Source: Closterium sp. NIES-65 (taxonomy: Eukaryota > Streptophyta > Zygnematophyceae > Desmidiales > Closteriaceae). From it: a stretch of 64,000 nt of DNA. The notes below the pieces were generated by a model that was not told where the DNA came from, did no database searches, and saw only the letters and a list, made by a program, of their open reading frames with translations. The translations under genes were made by a program, and so were the position numbers. Below, one piece after another: positions 31,400-41,663 of the stretch. Within the stretch, counting starts at the first letter, position 1. Every line of letters begins with the position of its first letter. The stretch spans positions 3,100,001-3,164,000 of the forward strand of contig CANXME010001990.1 in assembly GCA_948144175.1 (NCBI GenBank), given 5' to 3'.

Positions 31400-32900
31400 A
31401 CTCGTGGTTGTAGGAAAGCGAAAAGCAACCGGACTTGAATAAGGGTAAGACTTGATGGAACTTGGGGGGGGGGGGGGGGGGGGTAAGGAAGCGACAGGAG
31501 GGGTGGAGGGAACGGAAGGAGACGGGATGGATGAGAAGAACAAAATGAGAATGAAGCGCTCCATGAACTGGATGGGAGGCGCTGGGATGGTGGAGGTGGA
31601 AAGAAGAGGAGCAGTAAACGGGATGGAAAGAAAACTAGGAAATAAGAGAGGAGATTGAGGGTTGGGGAGGGAGAGAACCAATGGAATAAACATCACTGTT
31701 TAAAGACCCAAAGTTGGTTTGGAAGGGACGGAAGGAAGTGGATGGGAAAAGAAGGAAACTGGAGGGAAACAAGTGGATGGGAGGCAAAGAAGGGGGTGGG
31801 AGAAAAATAAGGGGGTGGGAGAAAAAGAAGGGGATGGGAAGGAAGTGGCAGTAAGTGGCGTAAGTGGCAGGAGGATCCAGCGGTGAGGATTGAAGGTGGA
31901 GTCTTGCCTGGGGGAGAATCGTGTGGAGGGGGGTGATTGGACGACTTGCTTCCACGCGGCTGCACAACCCCACATGAAGCCCAGCTCGTCCCCTGATGGT
32001 GGTGCGGGATGGGGTGGAGTGGGATGCAGAGTAGTGCCGTGGGATGGGATGGGGTGGGGTGGGGTGGGGTGGAATAGGACGGGATGGAATGGACTGTGTG
32101 GGACGGGGCGGGCAAGGGCGGGAGGTGGGGGAATGGATGTTCCAGAACGATGAGTGCTGCGTGGTGTCTATTCCATGATGGCATGGCGTATGACGCGTTG
32201 CGGCAGAACAGGTACAATAATGCATTATGGATGCTATCTTATACCCCCCCTCGTAAGTCAGCTCGTGTGGTGTAGGACGCATGATATGCATTGCGTACAT
32301 TGCAGCTTATGCATGCCATGTGCGTACGAAATTCCACCCACCTATCATGAACCCATGCTCCAAGCCCGTTTCTCTCCCCTCTTCTCTTCCCAATCGCAGG
32401 CCGTCACTGTCAATCACGACAAAACTAGGTCAGCCGATGATGCTACTCTTCGGGGAAGTGCAGGTAGAGGGAGACGATAAGGGGAAAACGCATGGTGAGA
32501 AAGTAATAACTGTGTCTGGATTGATTATATGTAGCTTTTGAGTCGAAAGACATATCTCAAGTGATGAAGAGGGAATGTCGCAACTAGTGCGATAAGTACG
32601 CAAGCCCGGCTTAGTAAATAGCAATGACGTGCGAGAATGGTTTGACAAACGGAGAGGAGAGAGACAAGAAGTCGCTGGGCACAGTATGCCGCGACTCGTC
32701 TCCGTTAACGTACAAGCAGTGAAAGAAATGAGGGATAAGTGACGAAGGTGCTCACTGATATCCCTCGGCGTGGCCTTACGCTAATAACTGCTCTTCTAAG
32801 CCCACCACCGCATCTAAATCCATACGTTTCCCTAATGTTACCAGAAATCGCGGCGAATTCAACGCTAACAGCGAGAAACAACACGTTAGAGATTGAGGTT
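31400..32900. other. no gene supported
   Basis: Purine-rich GGGATGG/AAGAAGG low-complexity sequence on the + strand to about 32060, then mixed sequence. Short exon-like pieces between AG and GT near 32392-32460 have no recognisable protein. Confidence 0.5.
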
Positions 32901-32905
32901 CAGCG

Positions 32906-33035
32906 TGTGAAAGGAATGAACAGGAATGAATTGACTAAGTCAGAGTTGGGTACAAATACAACCCTAGCAAACAGTACCCCATATGTGCTACCCCACTATA
33001 GCCTACAAACATGCATCAGCTATAATAATCTGACA
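32906..33035 (-). repeat. copy 1 3' LTR
   Basis: 130 bp, TGTGAAAGG to TCTGACA. One mismatch to its partner (AAACAGTACC against AAACTGTACC). Confidence 0.95.
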
Positions 33036-33239
33036 CACCCCCATAGGCAAAGTGGGGGAGAACAAGGGGTCACAAGACCAGTCAAGCAAAGCAAAGCAAG
33101 CTCAGGGTGGATCACAAAGTCACCACACAGTCCGAGCACAAGAGCAAGGCCAGAGGCCAGTTCACATGCAGGAGTACAGACATATATATATAACTAGACA
33201 AGCAAGAGCAGGTATATATATGTCAAAGTACAAGTAAAG

Positions 33240-36200
33240 TCAAGAAGAGAGCAAGTGAGGCAAGACAGGTACAAGACCCAACTGGGTACAAAAGCGCTGA
33301 TGGTCGCAAGGCGCAAGTGCCTTGGTGAACACATCAGCAGTGTTGGCCTCAGAGGCCACGTAAGCAAGTCGCAACTGACCACGCTGCTGCAGCTCACGAG
33401 CAAGGAAGTAGCGGAGAGCAATGTGCTTCGTTCTGTGCTCCAAGCGCTGCTCTCGACACAAGGCCAACATGGCCTTGTTGTCTACGTACAGCACTGGAGG
33501 AGAACGAGGCAGCTCTCCAAGGTCAGTCAGCAGGTAGGTGAGCCAGCGAAGCTCCTGTGCAGCCATGGCCCCTGCGTAGATCTCAGCCTCACAACTGGAG
33601 CCGAGAACCGAAGACGAGCGAGTAGACCGCCACGAGACAGAGCCGGAACCAAGGCTGAAGGTGTAACCCTGTGACGACCGCTGCGTAGCCTGGTCGTCAG
33701 CCCAAGAAGCGTCTGCGTGCCCAGTAAGGACCACTGGACTCCGCCCTCCAAGCACTAGCCCCATGCCCGACGTACTGCACAGGTAGCGCAATACCCTCTT
33801 CGCTGCAGCCATGTGCTCTGGTCGGTGTCTCCCAGGAGCAACATAGCGTGCAAGGATGCTCAGAGGGTATGCAAGGTCAGGTCGTGTGCAGGTCATCAGG
33901 TACATGAGGCAGCCAACAAGCTCTGCATACGGACCACTCGACTCTACGGACTCATCCGAAGGCAGAGCTGAGAGTGAGTGGCGAGTAGGCAGAGGAGTGG
34001 CCTGAGGCGAGGAGTACGTGAAGCCGAAGCGCTGAAGGACCTGCTGCACCATGTGTGACTGAGTCAGGGTAATGGTGCGGCGTGCTCTGTCCCGAGTGAT
34101 CTGCAAGCCAAGGTAGCTGCGCAGTTCACCCAGGTCTGTGCACGTGTGTCTCTTCAGCAGCTCGGACTTCACGTAGGCGAGTCCAGCAGTGTCCGCTGTG
34201 GCAAAGACCAAGTCGTCGACGTACACGAGGATGTAGAACGGCGGCAGGGAAGTGTCGGTGCGAAGAAACAGCGACGGGTCAGCAGTAGAAGGAGCAAACC
34301 CAAGAGCCGCAAGCGTAGTCCTCAGTGTGTCGTGCCACTCACGCGGTGCCTGGCGGAGACCGTAGACTGGCCGTCGGAGGCTCCACTGGGTGCCAGGAGG
34401 GAAAGTCCCAGTGAAGCCAGGCGGACGGCGCAGCCAGATCTCCTCGTGCAGGCTACCCTGCAGGAACGCAGTGCTGAAGTCGAGAGAGTGAAGCTCGTAG
34501 TCGCGCTGAGCGGCAATGTGCAGCAGCACCCGAAGAGTGGTCATCTTCGGGGTGGGAGAGAAGGTCTGAAAGTAGTCAACTCCCTGCCGCTGACTGAAGC
34601 CACGAGCCACGTAACGCGCCTTGAAGACAGGCGGCGAGCCCGGCGGCCGCTTCACCCTGAAGATCCACATGCCACTGACGATGTTCGCCCCAGGAGGGGG
34701 AACCGCGTCAACGTAGGTGCCTGTGGACTTCCAGGAAGCCATCTCTGCATCCATAGCTGCCTGCCACTGAGAGGAGTAGGGACCCTCTACGGCCTCCGCG
34801 TAAGAACGCGGAGTCGGGATGTCTAGTGCATCCGGGTCTCCCTCAGGGGCTAGCAGTACAGACGCGAGACGAGGTGAAGCAGCGGCTAGACACTGGAACT
34901 CCTCCTGCCTGTCCTCTAGGACGTCCGTGCCAAGGGCACACTCACCCCCGACAGACGGAGGACAGGCGGACTCTGACTCAGCGACAAGACGAGCAGCGTA
35001 GTCTAGACGACAGCGCGCAGCAAAGTCGACAAGCTCAGTGACAAGGGCAGACGCAGCAGACGACTCGAAGGAAGGGTCAGTGACAGCAGTAGCAAGGAGA
35101 CGCGTGACAGTAGGACTGGCAGCACGAAGAGAGTCCGACTCCGGGTCGGCAAGGGCAGGAAGAGAGGAAGCAGGAGGAGAAGGCAAAGGGGCACGCAGAG
35201 GAGCAGTGGACGGACGCAGTGACATCCGGTGCGTGCCAGGGACAGGAGGAGGACGCTGACGCGACCCGCGACCTCTAGCGCGCTCAGTACGAATAGGCGA
35301 CGCAGGACGAGACGCAGGCTCACGACGCTCAGTAAGGCCTCCAGTCGGACCAGCGTAGGGAGAAGGAGCAGGCAAAGGGGAGGCAGGCTCTAGCTGTGGC
35401 TGTGACCGGACAGGCTGCGGACCCTCTAAGGGAGGAGGAGGAGGAGCAAGACCAAGAACCTGCTCCAGGAGCGGAACGAAGTACGGTCGAGACCGCGCGG
35501 CGACGCCAGAAACAGCAGGAACAGAACCAGCAGCTCCGGCCGGAGCACCCACTCCAGCAGCACCTCCAGCAGAACCACCAGAAGCTCCAGAACCTCCAGC
35601 AGCAGCACCAGGAGCACCGTCAGTCGGACCACCAACCGCAGGCTCAGCGCCAACGTCCTCAGCAGGACCAGCTCCAGGAGAACCCTCAGACCCAGCAGCT
35701 CCAGCACCCACAGGACGAGCACCGCCAGGTCGCGTGGCAGCAGCGCCCTCCGCAGCCGAAGAACCACCAGCACCAGCGGCACGCCTCCAGCGCCGGGCAA
35801 ACCACTCACGCAGCTCCTGTGGAGAGAGCGGCTCCCGGCGAGACGAAGCACCCCCAGGCACAGCACCTCCAGGCTCGGCACCTCCAGGCTCAGCACCCCC
35901 AGGCTCAGCACCCCCAGGCTCAGTACCCCCAGACACAGCACCCCCAGGCACAGCACCCCCAGGCTCAGCACCCCCAGGCACAGCACCCCCAGGCTCAGCA
36001 CCCCCAGGCCCAGCACCCCCAGACTCCGCACCCCCAGGCTCAGCACCCCCAGGCTCAGCACCCCTAGACTCCGCAACCCCAGGCTCAGCTCCCGCAGCAG
36101 CACCGGAGTCACCAGTGACCTCGACAGGCTCGACCGCGTCTACCTGAGACACACCTGAAGGGGCAGGACCCTGAGGGGGGAGGGGGACTACTGGGGGGGG

Positions 36201-39200
36201 ACCTGGTACCAAGAAGAGCGGGGGTGGGGGGAGGGACGGAGTGCGGTAGGGGAAGAGGCGGTAGTAGGGTACCGACTCGTCGAACGTGACGTCCTGGGAG
36301 GACAGAACACGTCGAGAGGTGGGGTGGTAAAACTGCCACCCAGGGGCGTCGGGGGGGAACCCGAGGAAGACGCAGGGAGAAGCACGAGGGGACAGCTTGT
36401 CCGCAGACAGGTCGCGAACAAACGCCCGAGATCCCCAGACCCGGAACGCCGACGCATCGCCAACCTTCCCCGTCCACAACAGAGCTGGGGAGGTCTCCGG
36501 TCGAGAGACCCTGGGGTGGAGGTTGATCTGGTGCGCAGCGTACCTGACCGCAAACGGCCACAGAAAATGGGGAGCAGCCGCATGCATCATGGACGTACGA
36601 GCGACGTCTATGACCATGCCAATGCGGCGCTCAGCGATCCCATTCTGCTGTGGTGAGTCCGGAAGCGTGAAGGTCTGACGGATGCCTCGCACACGACAGT
36701 AGGCACTCAGGAGGGCAGAGGAGAACTCTCCGCCTCTGTCCGAGTGCAGACGCAAGACAGGGAAGTCAGAGCCAACGCTTCTCCGAAGCTGAAGACGAGC
36801 TGCGCGGATCCAGTCGATCAACACCTGAGTGACCTCACCCTTGCTGCGCAAGGGGAAGACTGTGGTGTAACGCGAGTAGTCGTCAACCACCAGCAGGAAG
36901 TAGCGCTCCTGACCCTGTCCACGGACGCGGGCTGGGCCCCACACGTCCATGTGAAGCGTCTGCAACGGGGCCTCTGTCGGAGGAAACTGGGAGGAGTGAG
37001 GGGCAGCACGCTGGCGCCCCTCGACACAGGGGACACAGGTAGGGCCAGGGCCCTGAGGAAGGGGAGGGAGGGACCGGGGGAGAGCAGACACAAGGACCCG
37101 CGAGGCCATGCCTCTGAGCCGAAGCAGAGAGGGGTGGCCAAGGCGGTGGTGCCAGAGGAGGGTCTCGTGAGACAGACGACGACACGAACAAGGGGCAGAC
37201 TCAGGACCAGACCTGGACGCTGCAGCAAACACCTGACCAGACGAAGGGGCCCTACCAGACGCAGTACCTGGAGGAGAAGCAGTGGTCAGTGTGTACAGGC
37301 TCGACCCCGGCCGACGTGTAAACGTAGCCAGGTGGCGACCTGTATCCGCCTCCGTACAGTGGGTCACCCGCTGACGAGCAGGGGTGAACTGGTGGACACC
37401 TGCATCCTGGAGGTCAGCACCACTCACCAAGTTCGTCGAGAACGAGGGGAGGTAGAGACCAGTCAGGGTGCCAGAGGGGGCCGCCGGACACGGGAGGACA
37501 GTGGAGAAGCGAGACAGGACAGGCCCCCCAGAGGGGTCCGCCAGGGACACCGCAACAGGCCGACTCAGCGGCGTGAGAGTGGTGCGGTCCCTAAAGAAGG
37601 AGCGAGACGCTCCAGAGTCAAGGGTGAAGGTGTGAGAGGCCGAAGCCGACACAGTACCTGAGAGGGCGGACTCACCAGTACCTGAAAGCACAGACGCACT
37701 GGCACCTAGAGCAGCAGCCTCACTAGTACCTGACGCGGCAGTACCAATGCCCGGGTCGGGCGGGAAACACCGGTAACAGTCATCCTCATCACTACCAGTC
37801 ACAGCATACATAGCAGAGAGAATAGCATCAAAATCAAGATCATAAATAGCTACACCAGCCCTAGACAGCTCTCCCCAGCGGGGGATCTCAGCGGCCTCCG
37901 GAAACTGCTGACGCCAGGCGTCGGTCAGGCGGCCAAAGCAGCGACGGGCTGTGTGGGCGCCTCCACACCTCTCCCCTGCACGGTCACCAGTGCGAAGAAC
38001 GTAGGGGCAGGGACCAAGCGCACCACCGCGCTGACGCTGCAAGTACCACTCACGGAGCTGCTGAGGGCCGGGGACGGTGCGAGAGCGCTGCTGCTGCTGC
38101 GGCTGCTGCTGCGGCTGCTGCTGTGGCGCCTCCTGCTGCTGCTGCTGGCGCTGACCACCCCCAGAGCTGCTCCGCTGGGACGAGCCACTCCGACCCCCTC
38201 CTCCACCGCCACCCCCGCCTCCACCGCCACCCCCGTCGCCACCGCCACCTCCCCCACCAGGACCGTCGCTCCCACCGCTCCCACCGCCTCCTCCGCTACC
38301 ACCTCCGCCGCCACCTCCGCCTCCACCGCCGCCACTACTACCTCCACTCCCGCCACCACCCCCCCCGCCACCCCCACTCCCCCCTCCACCCCCACCGCCT
38401 CCTCCACCGCCCCCTCTGGCTCCACCCGCTCCCTTGCCCCCCTTGCCCTTGCCAGTGCGGCGTCTGCCACTGGGGGCAGACGCCGCGCCGACCGACTCAA
38501 AACCAACGAGGTCGGCCGCAGCGGCAGAGGCGACAGAGGGCAGCAGGGGGGAGGGACCACACCCCTCAAAGATGGGGGTGCGAGGGTCACCCCGAGAGGC
38601 CCCTACAGCGACAATACTCTTCTCAGCCGCTAGCAGGGACTCCTCAAGGAGGTCGACAGTGAGAGTGGTGGGACAGACAGAGAGAAACTGGTCCCTAACG
38701 ACACGAAGGGACTCAGGGAGACGGGTGACGAGAAAGTAGAGAGTGATGTACATGGGAGGAGGGTTCGCAGCGCGGAACTCAGCAGGAAGGGCAGCGCGGT
38801 AGCGGGTGTCACTAGCGCGGAGGTGGGTAACGAGGTCAGCGACAGTGGGAAAGGAAGCGAGGTCAGGGAAGAGAAACGGTAGCATGAGGCGGCTAAGGGT
38901 AGCGGAGGAAGGGGAGGAGTAGCGCGCAACTACAGCGTCGTACAAGGCCTGAGCGGTCTTGCACTGACTAAAGTGGGCACGCTCAGAGGAAGGGAGGTGG
39001 CGACGCACAGCAAGACGTGCAGCAGCATCGCGGGTCGCCCACTTGGAGCGAACGGCAGAGTCAGCATCAGCAGGCGGGGCAGGGACAGCGCCAGAGACAA
39101 AGTCAAAGAGAGAGACCTCATCTACCGCATCACACAGTAAGTACAGCTGCAGGTCCTCGATCCAGACGGCAAAGTCAATGGCCCTCCCCTCAGCGTCAAA

Positions 39201-39224
39201 AGTGAGAACATTGGGGGTGGCCAT
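33240..39224 (-). CDS. copia copy 1 gag-pol polyprotein, intact (1994 aa from the conserved ATG)
   Basis: It makes the capsid, protease, integrase, reverse transcriptase and RNase H of a Ty1/copia element. From the ATG at 39224: gag core starting MATPNVLTFDAEGRAID, then a Gly/Ser-rich linker (about 270-380). An atypical Cys/His finger (about 400-430: C, 13 residues, C, 3, H, 4, C) and protease LDSGASRSFF (about 536) follow. Integrase has HRLGHPSL, HMDVWGPARV (about 760), SDRGGEF and QQNGIAERRIG. A long PGGAE-repeat linker precedes RT with YVDDLVF (about 1668). RNase H has HADASWADD and SSCEAEIYAG. The frame stays open to 39563 through PSSSRAAQQQ and EPPEPPE repeats, so an upstream start is possible. 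I chose 39224 because the homologous Met is conserved in copy 3. Stop TGA. Confidence 0.93.
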   Translation of the reverse strand: MATPNVLTFDAEGRAIDFAVWIEDLQLYLLCDAVDEVSLFDFVSGAVPAPPADADSAVRSKWATRDAAARLAVRRHLPSSERAHFSQCKTAQALYDAVVARYSSPSSATLSRLMLPFLFPDLASFPTVADLVTHLRASDTRYRAALPAEFRAANPPPMYITLYFLVTRLPESLRVVRDQFLSVCPTTLTVDLLEESLLAAEKSIVAVGASRGDPRTPIFEGCGPSPLLPSVASAAAADLVGFESVGAASAPSGRRRTGKGKGGKGAGGARGGGGGGGGGGGGSGGGGGGGGGSGGSSGGGGGGGGGGGGSGGGGGSGGSDGPGGGGGGGDGGGGGGGGGGGGGGRSGSSQRSSSGGGQRQQQQQEAPQQQPQQQPQQQQRSRTVPGPQQLREWYLQRQRGGALGPCPYVLRTGDRAGERCGGAHTARRCFGRLTDAWRQQFPEAAEIPRWGELSRAGVAIYDLDFDAILSAMYAVTGSDEDDCYRCFPPDPGIGTAASGTSEAAALGASASVLSGTGESALSGTVSASASHTFTLDSGASRSFFRDRTTLTPLSRPVAVSLADPSGGPVLSRFSTVLPCPAAPSGTLTGLYLPSFSTNLVSGADLQDAGVHQFTPARQRVTHCTEADTGRHLATFTRRPGSSLYTLTTASPPGTASGRAPSSGQVFAAASRSGPESAPCSCRRLSHETLLWHHRLGHPSLLRLRGMASRVLVSALPRSLPPLPQGPGPTCVPCVEGRQRAAPHSSQFPPTEAPLQTLHMDVWGPARVRGQGQERYFLLVVDDYSRYTTVFPLRSKGEVTQVLIDWIRAARLQLRRSVGSDFPVLRLHSDRGGEFSSALLSAYCRVRGIRQTFTLPDSPQQNGIAERRIGMVIDVARTSMMHAAAPHFLWPFAVRYAAHQINLHPRVSRPETSPALLWTGKVGDASAFRVWGSRAFVRDLSADKLSPRASPCVFLGFPPDAPGWQFYHPTSRRVLSSQDVTFDESVPYYRLFPYRTPSLPPPPLFLVPGPPPVVPLPPQGPAPSGVSQVDAVEPVEVTGDSGAAAGAEPGVAESRGAEPGGAEPGGAESGGAGPGGAEPGGAVPGGAEPGGAVPGGAVSGGTEPGGAEPGGAEPGGAEPGGAVPGGASSRREPLSPQELREWFARRWRRAAGAGGSSAAEGAAATRPGGARPVGAGAAGSEGSPGAGPAEDVGAEPAVGGPTDGAPGAAAGGSGASGGSAGGAAGVGAPAGAAGSVPAVSGVAARSRPYFVPLLEQVLGLAPPPPPLEGPQPVRSQPQLEPASPLPAPSPYAGPTGGLTERREPASRPASPIRTERARGRGSRQRPPPVPGTHRMSLRPSTAPLRAPLPSPPASSLPALADPESDSLRAASPTVTRLLATAVTDPSFESSAASALVTELVDFAARCRLDYAARLVAESESACPPSVGGECALGTDVLEDRQEEFQCLAAASPRLASVLLAPEGDPDALDIPTPRSYAEAVEGPYSSQWQAAMDAEMASWKSTGTYVDAVPPPGANIVSGMWIFRVKRPPGSPPVFKARYVARGFSQRQGVDYFQTFSPTPKMTTLRVLLHIAAQRDYELHSLDFSTAFLQGSLHEEIWLRRPPGFTGTFPPGTQWSLRRPVYGLRQAPREWHDTLRTTLAALGFAPSTADPSLFLRTDTSLPPFYILVYVDDLVFATADTAGLAYVKSELLKRHTCTDLGELRSYLGLQITRDRARRTITLTQSHMVQQVLQRFGFTYSSPQATPLPTRHSLSALPSDESVESSGPYAELVGCLMYLMTCTRPDLAYPLSILARYVAPGRHRPEHMAAAKRVLRYLCSTSGMGLVLGGRSPVVLTGHADASWADDQATQRSSQGYTFSLGSGSVSWRSTRSSSVLGSSCEAEIYAGAMAAQELRWLTYLLTDLGELPRSPPVLYVDNKAMLALCREQRLEHRTKHIALRYFLARELQQRGQLRLAYVASEANTADVFTKALAPCDHQRFCTQLGLVPVLPHLLSS

Positions 39225-39539
39225 GGCAGCAGCTGAAAGTCTCACCGGGATGGGAGAGTCGGGTAGGTCAGCAGCAGGCGGCTCGGGCTGCTCGGGCGGC
39301 TCGGGCGGCTCGGGCGGCTCGGGCGACTCGGGCGGCTCGGGCGGCTCGGGCGGCTCGGGCGGCTCAGGTACCGGGCGGCTCGGCTGCTGCTGGGCGGCTC
39401 GGCTGCTGCTGGGCGGTTCGGCTGCTGCTGGGCGGCTCGGCTGCTGCTGGGCGGCTCGGCTGCTGCTGGGCGGCTCGGCTGCTGCTGGGCGGCTCGGCTG
39501 CTGTTGGGCGGCTCGGCTGCTGCTGGGCGGCTCGGCTGC

Positions 39540-40260
39540 AGTGTAGTGGCGGGGCCGGGACAAGGGACGGCGGGGCCGTCAGGGTGCAGCGGTGGGGCCG
39601 AGACAGGGGACGGCGGGGCCGTCAGGGTGCAGTGGCGGAGCCGGGACAGGCGCAGTGGCGGGGCCGCAGGGTGCAGCGGCGGGCCGTCAGGAAGCAGCGG
39701 AGGGCCGCTGGAAGCACCCGCGGCTGAGCAGGCTGCGGGGCCGCGTCGTAGGAGGCGGCAGGGCCGCGGCTGAGCAGGCGGCAGAGGCCGCGTCGTAGAA
39801 GGCGGCGGGGCCGCGGCTGAGCAGGCGGCGGAGGCCGCGTCGTAGCGGGCGGCGGGGTCGCGGCTGAGCAGGCGGCGGAGGCCGCGGCGTCTGCAGGCGG
39901 CGGAGGCCGCGTCGTAGAGGGCGGCGGGGCCGCGGCTGAGCAGGCGGCGGGGCCGCGTCTTAGCAGGCGGCGGGGCCGCGTCTTAGCAGGCGGCGGGGCC
40001 GCGTCTTAGCAGGCGGCGGGGCCGCGTCCGAGTAGGCGGCGGGGCCGCGACTGGGTGGCGGGGCCGTGTCTTAGTGGCGGGGCCGCGACTTAGTGGCGGG
40101 GCCGCGACGTAAGGGCGGGGCCGCGACGTAAGGGCGGGGCCGCGACTGGACGGCGGGGCCGCGAACGAAGGGCGGCGGGGCCGCAGGGGAAGGGCGACTC
40201 GGGGGGGTCGCTAAAAAAAGGATCGCGCGCCTCGGGGCGCGCTTCGGTGGGCCCTAGGCG
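39540..40260 (-). repeat. GC-rich tandem leader of copy 1
   Basis: GCGGGGCCGCG-type repeats fill the about 0.7 kb between the 5' LTR and gag. The minus strand is the transcribed sense. No separate gene. Confidence 0.85.
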
Positions 40261-40290
40261 AAGTTCCCACAGGGAACCCGCTCTATACCA

Positions 40291-40420
40291 TGTGAAAGGA
40301 ATGAACAGGAATGAATTGACTAAGTCAGAGTTGGGTACAAATACAACCCTAGCAAACTGTACCCCATATGTGCTACCCCACTATAGCCTACAAACATGCA
40401 TCAGCTATAATAATCTGACA
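40291..40420 (-). repeat. copy 1 5' LTR
   Basis: 130 bp. The adjacent CCCGCTCTATACCA (40277-40290) is the primer-binding site in minus orientation. Confidence 0.95.
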
Positions 40421-40425
40421 CAGCG

Positions 40426-41640
40426 TCGCAGAAAAAACCCTGATTGGTCTGGAAACCGACACGCCCAATTAGGTTCCTAAAAGTGAGGCGCGACGAGGCC
40501 TTATAGCAAGGCGCGACGAGGGCCATATGCCAGGGATACTCCTTAGATTACGTGAGGACAGAATATAACGCGTCGCTACCCACTGGATCAACTCGAGGGT
40601 GTTACTTCGGCGCAACGGAAGCCTACAGGCGCGCTACACGGGGAGTTACTTCTTAGTTGCGCGGGCGTGCACTCACGGCGGTTAGGGCGTGTAACTTTTT
40701 TCCGAACCGTCAAATGTCCGGACCAGCTTCTCAAAACCGTACGGACAGCGTCGGCTCGGAAGGTTTTGGACATTTGTCCGGACGAGTCCCGTACGGACCT
40801 CTATGGTATAACTTTTTTTGTGGCTAAAACCTGAACTGTAAACGAAATGTAAACGACCTGTTACGCGACATGATTTTTGAATTCGTCCTCCGATGAAAGC
40901 GCACCAAAAAAGTTACACGCCTTTAGCTCGGTTTCGCACTCATTCGCTTCACGAGTAGCAAGTCCCTGCAAATACTCGGGAGGTATTCTCCTCGTACAGC
41001 TTGGTTTTGGGTCATTTGCATTTCGCCGGCCAACTTCTCGTCGCCTGGTTTCGCACATGCAAGATTGGCGGTGATCTGTAGGCACTGGCGGAGGGGGGAA
41101 GAGGGGAAATATGTAGCTTCCTGTTGAGGCGAAGCCTTGCACGTGCCTGGTTTGCGTGTAGCAGCTCTATGTGAAGTAGCGAGATTTCGTATACCGCATA
41201 CCGGAGCTTCGGTGAACTCCAATTTGTTGCTTTTCAGTATGCACAATTCGACATTGGACCAGATTGGAGGGAAGTGACGACATTGCACAAACGAGTATGT
41301 GCAACTCTTAGTGTTGCAAGAACTTGCGCACTACTTCTCGGCAGGTAGAAAAACACCTGATGGTATTTTCACCTGATGGTATTTTTACCTGGCGGTGTTA
41401 GCCTGGAATCATGTACTATAGTAGGTGCTTGCATGTTCTCCTTGAACAACGTTTTCCTAAACGTTCGTGCACACGTCACTATGTTCTCTATAAGGTTCAT
41501 GTTGTTTCTGTTGTAATCAACCTATTAATCGATTTCGTTGGTTTTTTTATCTCAATTGATACGGATTCCTTGCTCCGAGCCCGTCGGATTGATCCTAGGC
41601 TCCGCCTTTAACTCGCCAAGTAGACTCTGTGGCGTCAATT
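40426..41640. other. unassigned single-copy-like segment
   Basis: Lower-GC sequence without a supported gene. CCGGAC/GTCCGGAC blocks occur at 40718-40795 and TGATGGTATTTT repeats at 41358-41395. It resembles decayed transposon or intergenic DNA. Confidence 0.4.
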
Positions 41641-41663
41641 AAACAAGAGGCGGGTTCTTTTAT

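Larger units (their letters stand above)
32906..40420 (-). mobile_element. full-length Ty1/copia element, copy 1 (intact)
   Basis: LTRs of 130 bp (32906-33035, 40291-40420) differ at one base. Perfect TSD CAGCG at 32901-32905 and 40421-40425. The minus-strand primer site TGGTATAGAGCGGGTTCCC abuts the right LTR. A polypurine tract (complement of CACCCCCAT) abuts the left LTR. The single gag-pol frame is uninterrupted. Near-identical LTRs and an open frame make it a recent, potentially autonomous insertion. Confidence 0.95.

Noticed and set aside
30439-31438. Proteins with GRRAPMGAVHLWAPCTY repeats
   Set aside because: 51-nt periodicity is three 17-bp units; no domain, start context or conservation supports a gene.
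32392-32460. Possible exon between AG and GT
   Set aside because: No protein similarity I recognise and no phased partner exons nearby.
33255-38739. Plus-strand ORFs opposite copia copy 1 (for example Gln-rich 35396-36067)
   Set aside because: Antisense shadows of the GC-rich pol frame, with no recognisable domains. The same holds for copies 2 and 3.
39225-39563. Upstream extension of copy 1 gag with PSSSRAAQQQ and EPPEPP repeats as genuine protein
   Set aside because: In frame but low-complexity. Copy 3 diverges here while the downstream MATP start is conserved, so I placed the start at 39224; the extension is not excluded.
40690-40800. Inverted CCGGAC blocks as ends of a transposon
   Set aside because: Could not find matching outer termini or a target duplication.
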